A DNA stretch of 64,000 nt from Allohahella sp002354735 (GCF_047946665.1 NZ_CP172312.1:3162001-3226000), one strand, 5' to 3'; positions 1 through 9,535 are shown, numbered from the stretch's first letter. Made by a program: numbers and translations. Notes: generated by a model from the letters alone, not told the origin.

Positions 1-1858
1 TCGATGTCGCGCCACTCGAAGAGGCTTCCTGATAAGGAATCTCCTCACCAGACTCGATTCGAGCAGTCTGACGGTCTGCCGTTACGATCTTGGGCTGGGC
101 CACGATTTCACCCTTGCCGTCCAGTTCGAAAGCAGAGAGTTCCAGGTCCAGCGATATGTTGCTGCGACGGAAGCCTACTGCGAAAGACGAGGCATTGGTT
201 CTGTTTACCCCAAGGTCGACAGCCAGGGCGTCCGGGAAGCCAAGGGTGACATCACCCGGTGTGAAGGCCAGATCGCCACCAGGCGCAATACCCAAGCCAT
301 CGTTCAGTTCAGTGTTGGTGGTCTGGGAGCCGCCGACCAGGAAGCCGTTACGACCTCTCGTCTTTGCGGCACCACCGCCCCAACGAACACCCAGATCTTC
401 GATTGCATCGGTTCTGGCGCGAACGATACGCGCTTCGATAAGCACCTGTGATACTGGCACGTCCCAGGTAGAGATCAGCTCACGAACCTGCTGGATCTTG
501 TCGGCAGTTTCGCGAATGCTGATGGTGTTGGTCCGGGCATCAGAAGAAATGAAACCTCGGCTCGACACCAGCTCTGCGTCAGACTGCAGCAGTGCGACGA
601 TGTCGCCTGCCTTGGCATAGTTGATCTGCAGCATTTCAAGACGCACTGGCGCCAATGCCTGGACCTGCTTGTTGGCTTCGAGTTCCAGACGCTCTCGCGC
701 CGCAATTTCTGCCGCTGGTGCGACAAGAAGAACGTTGCCAACCTTGCGCTTGTCCAGGCCCTTGGTCTTGAGCACGAGCTCGAGCGCCTGGTCCCATGGC
801 ACGTTCTGCAGGCGCAATGTAATACGACCATCGACCGTGTCGGAGGCGACCAGGTTCAGGCCAGTGAAGTCAGCGATAAGCTGCAGCACCGAGCGGACTT
901 CGATGTCCTGGAAGTTCAGCGACAGTTTCTCGCCAGAGAACGGGAACTGTTCCTTGCGGCGATCTTCGACTTCAGCCTGGCTGACTGGCTCGACGGCCAC
1001 GGTAAAGCTGTTGTCTGTCTGATACGCCATGTAATCGAAATCACCCTGTGGCTTGATCAGCATGACCACATTGCCGTCTTCACGGAAGGTTTCGATCGTA
1101 TTGACGGGTGTCGCGAAGTCAGTAACATCAAGGCGTCGACGCAGATCCTGCGGCAGTTCTGCACCCCTGAAGACAACGCGAATGTTGCCACCCTGCTCAG
1201 ACATGTCGGCACTGATGTTCTTGTTGCTCAATTCCACGATCAGGCGACCTTCACCTTTCTCGCCACGCTGAAAGTCGACACCCTTTATAGAGGGTGCGCT
1301 TTTCGAAGCTTTGGCTTTCGAGGCGCCGGAGTCGGTACTGGCTACAGACGAGGTCTTTGCCGCCGCATCCATTTCAAGATCGGACCCAGCAGCAGCACCA
1401 AGCTGTATCACCACCTGGTTGCCGACGACGCTTGTCGCATAGGGCACCAGATCGAGCAGGTTGACGATGACGCGGGTGCGGCCACTCGCTTCCAGGATGG
1501 TCACACTCTGCGTGTTACCCTTGGAGAGCTGGTGATAACGTTCTGTCAGTGCACTATCGACGCCAGGCAGGTCGATCGCAATCCGCGCTGGATCTGAAAT
1601 CGCATAACCCTGCGGCTCAGGCGGCGCCTCGTCGAAGCTCAGACGAACTTCTGTTCTATCGCCCGGCAATGAGCCGAAGTCAATGCCAGTGAGGCTGGCA
1701 GCCTGCAGCCAACCGCTCATGCATAGCGCTGCGGTTCCTAACAATGCGCTTTTGGCGTTTAAAAGCATGAATTTCTCCGGTGACTTGAAAATATCGCTGA
1801 CTCGACCCTGCAGACGCGCTGCAACTACACGAGTGGATGGCGTTGAACGATTCATCAT
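1..1858 (-). CDS. pilQ: Type IV pilus secretin PilQ (partial, C-terminus beyond left edge)
   Basis: Outer-membrane secretin through which the type IV pilus is extruded. About 619 residues are visible and the frame is open to the left edge. In order: a signal peptide (about residues 31-55, hydrophobic, ending WLQAA), AMIN domains (from LTGIDFGSLPGDRTEV), a secretin/TonB short N-terminal domain (about 305-370, LSLNFQDIEVRSVLQ), a Secretin_N repeat near 404, and the start of the secretin barrel (QVLIEARIVRA, near 470). It breaks off in ESGEEIPYQEASSSGATS, a typical secretin signature. The start at 1858 overlaps the pilP stop (ATGA) and has AAGGAG just upstream. A second in-frame ATG at 1768 has its own GGAG and would begin directly with the signal peptide, so the true start is open. 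Last gene of pilMNOPQ. Confidence 0.95.
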   Translation of the reverse strand, partial: MMNRSTPSTRVVAARLQGRVSDIFKSPEKFMLLNAKSALLGTAALCMSGWLQAASLTGIDFGSLPGDRTEVRLSFDEAPPEPQGYAISDPARIAIDLPGVDSALTERYHQLSKGNTQSVTILEASGRTRVIVNLLDLVPYATSVVGNQVVIQLGAAAGSDLEMDAAAKTSSVASTDSGASKAKASKSAPSIKGVDFQRGEKGEGRLIVELSNKNISADMSEQGGNIRVVFRGAELPQDLRRRLDVTDFATPVNTIETFREDGNVVMLIKPQGDFDYMAYQTDNSFTVAVEPVSQAEVEDRRKEQFPFSGEKLSLNFQDIEVRSVLQLIADFTGLNLVASDTVDGRITLRLQNVPWDQALELVLKTKGLDKRKVGNVLLVAPAAEIAARERLELEANKQVQALAPVRLEMLQINYAKAGDIVALLQSDAELVSSRGFISSDARTNTISIRETADKIQQVRELISTWDVPVSQVLIEARIVRARTDAIEDLGVRWGGGAAKTRGRNGFLVGGSQTTNTELNDGLGIAPGGDLAFTPGDVTLGFPDALAVDLGVNRTNASSFAVGFRRSNISLDLELSAFELDGKGEIVAQPKIVTADRQTARIESGEEIPYQEASSSGATS

Positions 1859-2433
1859 ACTGGCTCCTTCAAGGCAAGCACTCGAGGCCGTTCGAACCAG
1901 CCATTCTGGCCGTCCGGAACGATTTCAATTAATTCGATCTGATCGGGCGTAATGGAGATGACCCGACCGTGGTTGGTACCCATGTACTGCCCGAGCTGGA
2001 CGCGATGAATACCACCGTCCTTGTCGCGAACCAGAGCGAACAGTTGCTTCTGACCAGCTCTATTCAAGGTGCCGACCATGTCGAGGTTGCCTATGGAGAA
2101 GCTCTCCAGCGGCTCTTTCGGCCTGTTCTCGTCAGGCTTTACATCGCTCTTGGGCTTTGCCTGCTCAACGTCGGCCAGCTGCACTTCCCGTGGGGGCTGG
2201 AACGGCGAACGCCTGTCCGCAGCCGAGTAGGAAAATGCCTGGTAGGTCTGGAACTCTGGCAATGGTGGAATTGCGCGCTTCGGCTTGGCCTGTTCGGCCG
2301 CAATGAACTCGCGCAAGTCTTCAAAACCAGTATCTTCGGCACAGCCTGCGAGCAGCGAAAGCGACAGCACACCTATACAACCTGCCCGCACCAGACGGAG
2401 ACCGGCGCCAGGAAGAAAATCGTGAGTGAACAT
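1855..2433 (-). CDS. pilP: Type IV pilus inner-membrane lipoprotein PilP
   Basis: PilP links the PilM/N/O inner-membrane platform to the PilQ secretin across the periplasm. The 192-residue protein opens with a lipoprotein signal ending LSLLAGC (Cys31). A proline- and lysine-rich, disordered-looking stretch (about 45-100) follows, then the compact PilP domain (about 105-185, containing LDMVGTLNRAGQKQLFALVRDKDGGIHRVQLGQ split across strands). It overlaps pilQ by ATGA at its end and abuts pilO at its start, so translational coupling is likely. The assignment rests on the lipobox, the domain and gene order. Confidence 0.93.
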   Translation of the reverse strand: MFTHDFLPGAGLRLVRAGCIGVLSLSLLAGCAEDTGFEDLREFIAAEQAKPKRAIPPLPEFQTYQAFSYSAADRRSPFQPPREVQLADVEQAKPKSDVKPDENRPKEPLESFSIGNLDMVGTLNRAGQKQLFALVRDKDGGIHRVQLGQYMGTNHGRVISITPDQIELIEIVPDGQNGWFERPRVLALKEPV

Positions 2434-3059
2434 TATTGATCTCCTCCACTGTAGCGGTAGGTTTTGGCAAGAATCTTCATGCTCAGCCTGTCGGCGTCTG
2501 CTGCATCCTGCCCTGCGTTTCTCGTGATGGTGAAATCGTGCAAGGTCACGATTCGCGGCAAGCCGGCAACTCCTGACACGAAGGCCGCAATGTCGTGATA
2601 CTCACCCGTAAGATCGATCGTGATCGGCAGTTCCACATAGAACTCGCGCGAGATTTCAGGATTGAGCTGAATCGAGTCGAGCTGGAGCCCAGCTGATGAA
2701 CCCACGCCAGAAATATCTTCAAGCAGTCCAGGCACTTCGGTTTCCGATGGCAACTGTTTCAACAGCGCACCAAAGGTCTGCTGCATTTCAACCATTTGAG
2801 CCTTGTACTCTTCGAGGTTCGCGACCTGAGCAGCTTTCATGGCATACTCCTGTCGTAGCTCGACTTCTTTCTGCTGACTGGCTGCATAGGTGGCTTCCAT
2901 ATCCTGAATAAGGAAGTAGTAGACACCACCAAGCACTGCCGCCAACAGCACGAGACCGCTAACCACTTTGGCCGCAACCGGCCACTCGCCAGCGTTATTG
3001 AAGTCGAGGTCGTTGACATCGAACTCCTTTAATTTCTCTAATGAATCTGCAAAGCTCAT
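2433..3059 (-). CDS. pilO: Type IV pilus assembly protein PilO
   Basis: A 208-residue bitopic membrane protein. It has a short cytoplasmic N-terminus, one transmembrane helix (about 31-52, VVSGLVLLAAVLGGVYYFLI), a periplasmic coiled coil (about 55-100) and a ferredoxin-like periplasmic domain (about 110-205, including LPSETEVPGLLEDISG). PilO pairs with PilN to form the alignment subcomplex under the secretin. Its start overlaps the pilN end by four bases and its stop meets the pilP start. Length and architecture are normal for the family. Confidence 0.93.
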   Translation of the reverse strand: MSFADSLEKLKEFDVNDLDFNNAGEWPVAAKVVSGLVLLAAVLGGVYYFLIQDMEATYAASQQKEVELRQEYAMKAAQVANLEEYKAQMVEMQQTFGALLKQLPSETEVPGLLEDISGVGSSAGLQLDSIQLNPEISREFYVELPITIDLTGEYHDIAAFVSGVAGLPRIVTLHDFTITRNAGQDAADADRLSMKILAKTYRYSGGDQ

Positions 3060-3622
3060 GACTTGTCACCTTCTGCCTTCACCGCAGGCGATTCCTCAGT
3101 GACCCGCAGGTCGAACTGGCGAAGCGAATCGGAATTTGGCTTGGTCTTCACATTCGAGAGACTCGGGTCCTTGAACCATTCCGACTGATCCAGATTTCGC
3201 ATGAACGTGGATATCCTGCTGTTCGACTCGCCGACGCCAGTCACTGCAACCGCATCATTGGTTCGGGCCAGCTTCTCGAGAAACACACCGTCTGGCGTTA
3301 TTCTCACGAGCTCATCAAACAGTCTGACGATGACCGGGCGCTTGCCCTGCAGGTCCTGAATGACTCGCATCCGGTCGATCAGCGCTTCACGCCGCTTCTT
3401 GAGTTCGTTAATTTCCTTGATCTGCTCATTGAGCTGTGAGATCTGGGTAGTCAGAAACGAATTGCGATTGTTCTGGGACTCAATCTGACCCTCCATGTAG
3501 CGAACCCATAGAAAGGACAGGCCGGCACTGATGATCAGCACGCCAATCAGCGCAGTGACGAAACTTTTCTGGCGTTCTGCCCTGAGCTCTTCGCGCCAGG
3601 GCCTGAGGTTAATGCGTGCCAT
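3056..3622 (-). CDS. pilN: Type IV pilus assembly protein PilN
   Basis: A 188-residue bitopic protein. The cytoplasmic N-terminus carries the conserved INLRPWREE motif (residues 4-12), which in this family docks into PilM. One transmembrane helix (about 22-42) is followed by a coiled coil (about 45-85) and a periplasmic alpha/beta domain. It heterodimerises with PilO. Start and stop overlap pilM and pilO by a few bases, consistent with one coupled pilMNOPQ message. Confidence 0.94.
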   Translation of the reverse strand: MARINLRPWREELRAERQKSFVTALIGVLIISAGLSFLWVRYMEGQIESQNNRNSFLTTQISQLNEQIKEINELKKRREALIDRMRVIQDLQGKRPVIVRLFDELVRITPDGVFLEKLARTNDAVAVTGVGESNSRISTFMRNLDQSEWFKDPSLSNVKTKPNSDSLRQFDLRVTEESPAVKAEGDKS

Positions 3623-4683
3623 CAGTCGAAACTCCTCATAGCCAGGCCACAGGCAATCATGAGCGACGGCGCGTCATTACTCAGCGCCGAAGCGTTCACC
3701 CGAGGCGCAATAGTCATGTCTGCGAAAGGATTGGCGATCATTGCCGGGGTGTTCACCCGAGCCTGGACGAGATCTGCAATACCGGCGATGGACGCAGAGC
3801 CACCCGCAAGCACGATATAATCAACATCGTTGTATTGGGTTGAAGCAAAGAAGAACTGGAGCGAGCGCGAAACCTGCTGAATCACCGCCTCTTTAAAGGG
3901 CTCCAGCACTTCCTGATCGTAATCATCTGGCAGGCCACCCTGCTTTTTCGCCAGACCGGCCTCTTCCTGAGAAAGACCGTAGCGACGCTGGATCTCATCA
4001 GTCAGCTGGCGGCCGCCGAACAACTGCTCGCGGGTATAAATAGTCTTGCCGTCGACCATCACACTGAGCGTGGTCATGGTCGCACCGATATCAATGACAG
4101 CGATGGTCTGGTCGGCGCCATTGCCTGGAAGCTGGCTCATGATGAGACTCATCGCGCGCTCCATGGCATAGGCTTCGACATCGACAATACGCGTCGTGAG
4201 TCCGCCGATCTCGAGTGCGTCCTCTCGAAGCTCGACATTTTCCTTCCGGCAGGCGGCCAATAGGACGTCGTTCATTTCGGCATTCTGGGCATTCGGGCCC
4301 TGAATCTCGAAATCGAGCGAAACCTCGTCAAGGGGGTATGGGATGTACTGATCGGCTTCAAGCTGGATCTGCGATTCCAGATCCTGTTCGCGCAGATTGC
4401 CACTCATCTGTATCACCTTGGTGATGACGGCTGAGCCTGCAACTGCGACCGCAGCATGTCTGGCGCCTGACCGGGACTTGTCCACGACCCTGGCAACGAC
4501 TGCGCCGACAGCTTCAGCATCGTTTATGTTCTTCTCGACAACAGCATTTGCCGGCAGAGGTTCGACTGCATAGCTGTCGACTCTGAAACGGGTCCCCTGC
4601 TGACTCAGCTCGAGCACCTTGACGGACGTCGAACTGATGTCGACGCCAAGTACTGCCTGTTTCTTCTTTCCGAATAACCCCAT
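3622..4683 (-). CDS. pilM: Type IV pilus assembly ATPase PilM (actin-like)
   Basis: A 353-residue cytoplasmic actin/FtsA-like nucleotide-binding protein that binds the PilN N-terminus. Visible motifs: phosphate-1 loop VLGVDISSTSVKVLEL (about 11-26), phosphate-2 region IAVIDIGATMTTLSV (about 190-204) and adenosine motif YIVLAGGSASIAG (near 295). The frame stays open upstream to 4773, but MGLFGKKKQ at 4683 is the usual PilM N-terminus, so I use that start. First gene of pilMNOPQ and divergent from ponA. Confidence 0.94.
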   Translation of the reverse strand: MGLFGKKKQAVLGVDISSTSVKVLELSQQGTRFRVDSYAVEPLPANAVVEKNINDAEAVGAVVARVVDKSRSGARHAAVAVAGSAVITKVIQMSGNLREQDLESQIQLEADQYIPYPLDEVSLDFEIQGPNAQNAEMNDVLLAACRKENVELREDALEIGGLTTRIVDVEAYAMERAMSLIMSQLPGNGADQTIAVIDIGATMTTLSVMVDGKTIYTREQLFGGRQLTDEIQRRYGLSQEEAGLAKKQGGLPDDYDQEVLEPFKEAVIQQVSRSLQFFFASTQYNDVDYIVLAGGSASIAGIADLVQARVNTPAMIANPFADMTIAPRVNASALSNDAPSLMIACGLAMRSFD

Positions 4684-4829
4684 GACAGAGTCGCCTACCT
4701 TAAAATGACCATGACCAACCGCATGTAGCGGCAGGGCTGTGCGCTTCTTCAACGTACCGGAAAGCATAGTCAATGATTTCTATTTACTGAAATCCGGGTT
4801 GGAAAAGCCGTATACTGCGTTGCCTGAAA

Positions 4830-4879
4830 TGTCAGCCGGATGTATCTGATATGTAACCTGGTGTTCTTGCCGGCTGACA
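4830..4879. promoter_or_regulatory. Inverted repeat in the pilM-ponA divergent promoter region
   Basis: TGTCAGCCGG (4830-4839) and its exact reverse complement CCGGCTGACA (4870-4879) are separated by 30 bases. A TATACT hexamer, possibly a -10 box, lies at 4811-4816. The repeat sits in the only non-coding DNA shared by the divergent pil operon and ponA, so it could be a regulator site or an RNA hairpin in the ponA leader. The sequence does not decide which. Confidence 0.35.
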
Positions 4880-4936
4880 CTGGCGGGCTAAACTTTTATG
4901 AGAGTAGACAGTCATTCCAACTCTGTCAGGGGACAC

Positions 4937-7450
4937 ATGGGTTATTTCTTGCGCTTTTTGCTGATACTGGCCTGGCTCCTCGGACTGGGTCTCACTTCTG
5001 CTGTGATGGTCTCCGCAGGCTTCTATGCATACACATCTCCACAGCTTCCGGACGTGGAAACGCTACGTAATACAGCGCTTCAAACGCCGTTACGAATTTA
5101 TACAAGCGATAACAAATTAGTTGGCGAGTTTGGTGAAATTCGACGCGACCCGGTCGCACTCGACGCACTCCCGGACGAATTGATCCAGGCTTTCCTCTCA
5201 GCGGAAGACAGCCGTTTCTTCGATCATGGCGGCATCGACCTACTCGGACTCACCCGCGCAAGCATCGAACTGCTCACCACCGGCAGGATCCAGAGTGGCG
5301 GCAGCACGATCACGATGCAGGTGGCGAAGAATTTCTTCCTGAGTAATGAGCAGACCTTCACCCGCAAGTTCAATGAGATCCTGCTCGCACTGAAGATCGA
5401 GAACGAGCTCAGCAAGAACGAGATTCTCGAGCTCTACCTCAACAAGATCTTTCTCGGCAACCGCGCCTATGGGGTGCAGGCAGCAGCTCGCATCTATTAT
5501 GGCAAGGACGTGAGAGACCTCTCGCTTGCCCAGATGGCAATGATCGCCGGACTGCCCAAGGCCCCCTCTCGCTATAATCCGATTGTTGCTCCTGAGCGCG
5601 CCAAGTTAAGACGGAACTGGATTCTCTCGAGAATGCGTGAGCTCGGCGTCATTGACGAGGCCAGCTATGAAGCGGCGGTCAATGACAAGCTGACCGCTAG
5701 TCGACTCCACTCCGATGTCACCATTCCGATGCCCTACGTTGCCGAACTCGGCCGACAGGATGCCATCGACCGCTTCGGAAAAGACGCGTATGAAAATGGC
5801 GTGAACGTCCACGTGACTGTGGACTCCGGTCTACAGATGGCCGCCGAAGCTGCCGTTAAAAAGGGCTTGCTGAACTACACCTTACGCCACGGCTATCACG
5901 GCCCGTGGAAGCAACTGCCAGCAGCGACCCGAGACCAGCCGATCGGCGCTGAACTCGAAGATGAGGAGGTGCCGGAAATAGCCAAGAGGCTACAGAACCT
6001 GGACCCACAGATCGACAGTCGCCTACAGGTCCAGGCACTGCTCGAACTGCAGAGTGTCTACCGCGACTTCTACCTGATTCCGGCATGGGTATCGCGGATA
6101 AACAGCAAAGGCCTCGGTGAGGCGACCCTTCTGCTGGCCGACGGCTCGAATACCACGCTCGGATTCGAGGATGTGTACTGGGCGCGCGCCTATAAAGGTC
6201 CCGACAGCATGGGCAAATTACCCATGCAGGTGTCTGACGTACTGAGCATGGGTGATCTCATTTATATCAGTCCTCGTGCGGCTGTGACCCTGCCATCTGC
6301 AGCAGAAGCTCAACGAGTGCCGAAAGCTGACAAGGGCGGCTATGTTCTCTCGCAAGTGCCTGCTGCCCAGGGCGCGCTCGTAGCGATGGATCCGAAGTCT
6401 GGTGCCATTCGCGCTCTTGTCGGTGGCTACGATTTCCACATCAACAAGTTCAACCGAGCCTGGCAGGCACGGCGACAAGCGGGCTCCAACATCAAGCCTT
6501 TCATCTATCTTGCTGCACTTGAAAGCGGTGAGACCGCCGCTTCGATCATCAATGATGCACCGGTAGTCTTCGACGACCCGAAGCTGGAGGATGCCTGGCG
6601 GCCAGTGAATTCCTCCGGCAAGTTCTACGGACCGACGCGCCTGCGCAAGGCCTTGTATCTCTCGCGAAATCTCGTGTCGGTCAGACTACTGGAGCGTATG
6701 GGTGTGATGCCGACAATACGCTTTATAGCCAGCCTGGGCTTCAATCCGAGCAGTATGCCAAAGGACCTGTCGCTCGCACTGGGGTCGGCAGATTTCACAC
6801 CTGTCGAAATGGCGGCTGGCTATGCCCTCCTCGCCAACGGTGGTCGTCTTGTGAAGCCCCACATCGTGACGCAGATAGAGGACGCCTCGGACAATGTCAT
6901 GTTCAAACAGCCCGTTACTGAGCAGGCGACGGCACCTGAACCCGTCGTGGATCCGCGATCGGTGTTCATCATCGACTCCATCCTTGCCGATGTGATTACC
7001 AGAGGCACAGGCCGCGATGCCCAGGTGCTAAAGCGCGGAGACCTTCGTGGCAAGACTGGCACGACCAATGATCAGGTCGACGCCTGGTTTTCCGGCTATA
7101 ACCAGGACCTGGTTACCAGTGTATGGATTGGCTTCGACCAACCTCAGACGCTTGGGAGACAAGAGTATGGCGGTCGAGCGGCTCTGCCCATCTGGATAGA
7201 CTTCATGCGGGAGGCGCTTGAAAGTGCGCCTGAAAGCGTTATGCAGCAGCCAGAAGGCCTCGTGAAAGTCTGGATCGATGCCGATACGGCAGAACCTGCG
7301 ATGGCTGAGTCACCGAATGCAATCGAGGAGTTTTTCAAGGAAGAAAATGCGCCCATCGGCGTCGCATCTCCTGAAAACGTGGAGGGCAGCGAAGACGGTT
7401 CGTTACCTACTGAGCCCGACGATTACGTGCCACCTGAGATGATATTCTGA
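4937..7450 (+). CDS. ponA: Penicillin-binding protein 1A (bifunctional peptidoglycan synthase)
   Basis: Bifunctional class A PBP anchored in the inner membrane; it polymerises lipid II and cross-links peptides. From the chosen ATG (837 residues): N-terminal membrane anchor (about 4-30), GT51 glycosyltransferase with EDSRFFDHGG, GSTITMQ and LNKIFLGNRAYGV (about 70-230), a long OB-like insert, then the transpeptidase with SxxK as SNIK (near 520), SRN (near 580) and KTGTT (near 700). The acidic C-terminal tail is probably disordered. An ATG 39 bases upstream lacks a ribosome-binding site, whereas AGGGGA precedes the ATG used. Divergent from pilM; followed by a bidirectional terminator. Confidence 0.95.
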   Translation: MGYFLRFLLILAWLLGLGLTSAVMVSAGFYAYTSPQLPDVETLRNTALQTPLRIYTSDNKLVGEFGEIRRDPVALDALPDELIQAFLSAEDSRFFDHGGIDLLGLTRASIELLTTGRIQSGGSTITMQVAKNFFLSNEQTFTRKFNEILLALKIENELSKNEILELYLNKIFLGNRAYGVQAAARIYYGKDVRDLSLAQMAMIAGLPKAPSRYNPIVAPERAKLRRNWILSRMRELGVIDEASYEAAVNDKLTASRLHSDVTIPMPYVAELGRQDAIDRFGKDAYENGVNVHVTVDSGLQMAAEAAVKKGLLNYTLRHGYHGPWKQLPAATRDQPIGAELEDEEVPEIAKRLQNLDPQIDSRLQVQALLELQSVYRDFYLIPAWVSRINSKGLGEATLLLADGSNTTLGFEDVYWARAYKGPDSMGKLPMQVSDVLSMGDLIYISPRAAVTLPSAAEAQRVPKADKGGYVLSQVPAAQGALVAMDPKSGAIRALVGGYDFHINKFNRAWQARRQAGSNIKPFIYLAALESGETAASIINDAPVVFDDPKLEDAWRPVNSSGKFYGPTRLRKALYLSRNLVSVRLLERMGVMPTIRFIASLGFNPSSMPKDLSLALGSADFTPVEMAAGYALLANGGRLVKPHIVTQIEDASDNVMFKQPVTEQATAPEPVVDPRSVFIIDSILADVITRGTGRDAQVLKRGDLRGKTGTTNDQVDAWFSGYNQDLVTSVWIGFDQPQTLGRQEYGGRAALPIWIDFMREALESAPESVMQQPEGLVKVWIDADTAEPAMAESPNAIEEFFKEENAPIGVASPENVEGSEDGSLPTEPDDYVPPEMIF

Positions 7451-7484
7451 TCAATAGCCTTCACACCTGCTATTGCCAGAGCAC

Positions 7485-7517
7485 AAAAAAGCCCGACTGA
7501 AGAGTCGGGCTTTTTTT
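7485..7517. terminator. Bidirectional rho-independent terminator between ponA and the malic enzyme gene
   Basis: Perfect stem GCCCGACT (7491-7498) / AGTCGGGC (7503-7510) with loop GAAG, flanked by A6 on the left and T7 on the right. It therefore works for both ponA (plus) and the convergent malic enzyme gene (minus). Confidence 0.92.
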
Positions 7518-7565
7518 CTACTTCGATCGCTCCTGGGAGGATGCAAGCACCCTCTGCAGACTGAT

Positions 7566-8831
7566 CTACTTGATGTCGTCTATCGATCCCAGCGGATAGT
7601 GAGCTGGGTAAGGCAGACGCGCCACACCACTATCAACAGCCGCTCGCGCAACAGCAGCGCAGACGTTGGTCAGCAAGCGCTTGTCCATCGGCTTTGGAAT
7701 GATGTAGTTCTTGCCGAATGAAAAACGCTCGCCATCGTAAGCCTGGATGACATCTTCAGGAACAGGCTCCTTTGCCAATTCACGAAGTGCCTCGACAGCG
7801 GCCACTTTCATCTCTTCGTTAATTACTGACGCTCTAACGTCGAGCGCACCACGGAAGATGAAGGGGAAGCCAAGAACATTATTGACCTGATTAGGGTAAT
7901 CAGAACGGCCGGTCGCGAGGATAAGATCGTCACGAGTTGCAAGTGCCAGTTCTGGCTTGATTTCCGGATCAGGGTTCGAGCAGGCGAAGACAACCGGGTT
8001 TGGCGCCATCGACTTCAGCATCTCGGCAGTCAGCAGATCTGGACCAGACAGACCGACGAAGACGTCGGCACCGTCGCAGGCATCAGCCAGCGTGCGCTTG
8101 TCTGTTTCAATGGCAAACATAGCCTTGTACTGGTTAAGGTCATCGCGGCCAGTGTGAATAACGCCTTTCCTGTCGAGCATGAACAGGTTCTGTGACTGTG
8201 CGCCACAGCTGATCAGAAGCTTCATGCAGGCAACAGCCGCCGCACCAGCACCAAGACAGACGATCTTGGCGTCTTCTATTCTCTTGTCCTGAAGCTCGAG
8301 GGCGTTGATCATGCCAGCGGCAGTTACGATTGCGGTGCCGTGCTGGTCATCATGAAATACCGGAATATCGCACTTGGCAATCAGCTCACGCTCGATTTCA
8401 AAACACTCCGGCGCCTTGATGTCTTCAAGATTGATACCACCGAAGGTATCTGCGATTCGAGCAACAGTATCAATGAAAGCCTGTGGGCTTTCGGATTTCA
8501 CTTCAATATCGAAAACGTCGATGCCAGCGAAGCGCTTGAACAGGACACCCTTGCCTTCCATGACAGGCTTACTGGCGAGTGGTCCAAGGTTACCCAGACC
8601 GAGGATGGCGGTACCATCACTGATGACAGCGACGAGATTACCCTTGTTGGTGTAGCGATAGGCATCGTCCGGGTTCTTGTCGATTTCACGACAAGGCTCT
8701 GCCACGCCTGGGCTATAAGCTAGCGCCAGGTCACGCGAGGTTGCTGTCGGCTTGGTAATTTCAACGCTGAGCTTGCCGGGTCTCGGAAACTCGTGATAAT
8801 CAAGCGCCGCCTTTCTTTTATCTTCTGACAT
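7566..8831 (-). CDS. NAD(P)-dependent malic enzyme, short form
   Basis: Oxidative decarboxylation of malate to pyruvate. The 421-residue protein has the malic N-terminal domain with LALAYSPGVAEPC and the metal/substrate region KAPECFEIE...DIPVFHDDQHGTA, followed by a Rossmann domain with VCLGAGAAAVAC. The phosphotransacetylase-like C-terminal half of E. coli MaeB (759 aa) is absent, as in the Pseudomonas homologue of about 422 aa. The ATG at 8831 opens MSEDKRKAALDYHE, a normal N-terminus. Cofactor choice cannot be read from the sequence. Confidence 0.93.
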   Translation of the reverse strand: MSEDKRKAALDYHEFPRPGKLSVEITKPTATSRDLALAYSPGVAEPCREIDKNPDDAYRYTNKGNLVAVISDGTAILGLGNLGPLASKPVMEGKGVLFKRFAGIDVFDIEVKSESPQAFIDTVARIADTFGGINLEDIKAPECFEIERELIAKCDIPVFHDDQHGTAIVTAAGMINALELQDKRIEDAKIVCLGAGAAAVACMKLLISCGAQSQNLFMLDRKGVIHTGRDDLNQYKAMFAIETDKRTLADACDGADVFVGLSGPDLLTAEMLKSMAPNPVVFACSNPDPEIKPELALATRDDLILATGRSDYPNQVNNVLGFPFIFRGALDVRASVINEEMKVAAVEALRELAKEPVPEDVIQAYDGERFSFGKNYIIPKPMDKRLLTNVCAAVARAAVDSGVARLPYPAHYPLGSIDDIK

Positions 8832-8857
8832 GTTAGATCCTACTTTTGATGGGCCTG

Positions 8858-9535
8858 CTACTTGGCAGCAAGCCCCTGGATGTAGTTGGAGAGTGCGGCG
8901 ATTTCCTTGTCACTCAGGTTCGCAGCGACGCCCTGCATCATGGCGGCATAAGGCCCAGCAGTGCGCTCTCCGTTTCTGTAGGCTAGCAATTGTGTCTTGA
9001 TGTAGTCGGTATGCTGGCCGGCCAATCGGGGGAAGCCGGCAGGTATGTTGCCTCGTCCGATTGGATCGTGACAGCCAGCGCAGGCGGGTACGCCCTTCGC
9101 ACTGTTGCCTGCACGATAGAGTTGCTCGCCGAGCTCAATCGTGTCGGGCTTGGCGGCAGCCGGGGTGGGCTGCGTGCTCTGGTAGTAGGCAGCGAGGTCG
9201 GCCATGTCCTGATCTGACAGGGCATCTGCGATACCCATCATCTGGGGTACCGGCCGCTCATTATTCTTGATGAGGTGCAACTGGAGGTCGGTGTACTTGG
9301 CCACCTGGCCTGCCAGCTTTGGAAACATCGGGGCAGCGCTATTACCGGCGGGACCGTGACATCCGGCACACACCGCGGCCTTTTCCTCACCTGCCGCTGG
9401 ATCACCCTCTACGAACTCGCCTGCAGCCTGGGCAACGCCGGCAATGCTGCTCAACATCAGCGAGACACTGAACGTCACGCCGACGAGGGCGAACCGGTCG
9501 GGAATAGAAACAAAGCCCTTGAACAAAGATTTCAT
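8858..9535 (-). CDS. Cytochrome c4 (dihaem, periplasmic)
   Basis: A 225-residue secreted dihaem cytochrome c. A signal peptide (about 1-36, ending GVAQAA) is followed by two homologous class I domains, each with CAGCH (VCAGCHGPAGNSAAP and ACAGCHDPIGRGNIP) and an FP(K/R)LAGQ motif. Cytochrome c4 carries electrons from the bc1 complex to terminal oxidases such as cbb3. AAAGGAA lies about 8 bases before the ATG at 9535; the open frame extends further but the upstream arginine-rich stretch does not look like protein. Divergent from engB, an arrangement also known from Pseudomonas. Confidence 0.94.
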   Translation of the reverse strand: MKSLFKGFVSIPDRFALVGVTFSVSLMLSSIAGVAQAAGEFVEGDPAAGEEKAAVCAGCHGPAGNSAAPMFPKLAGQVAKYTDLQLHLIKNNERPVPQMMGIADALSDQDMADLAAYYQSTQPTPAAAKPDTIELGEQLYRAGNSAKGVPACAGCHDPIGRGNIPAGFPRLAGQHTDYIKTQLLAYRNGERTAGPYAAMMQGVAANLSDKEIAALSNYIQGLAAK

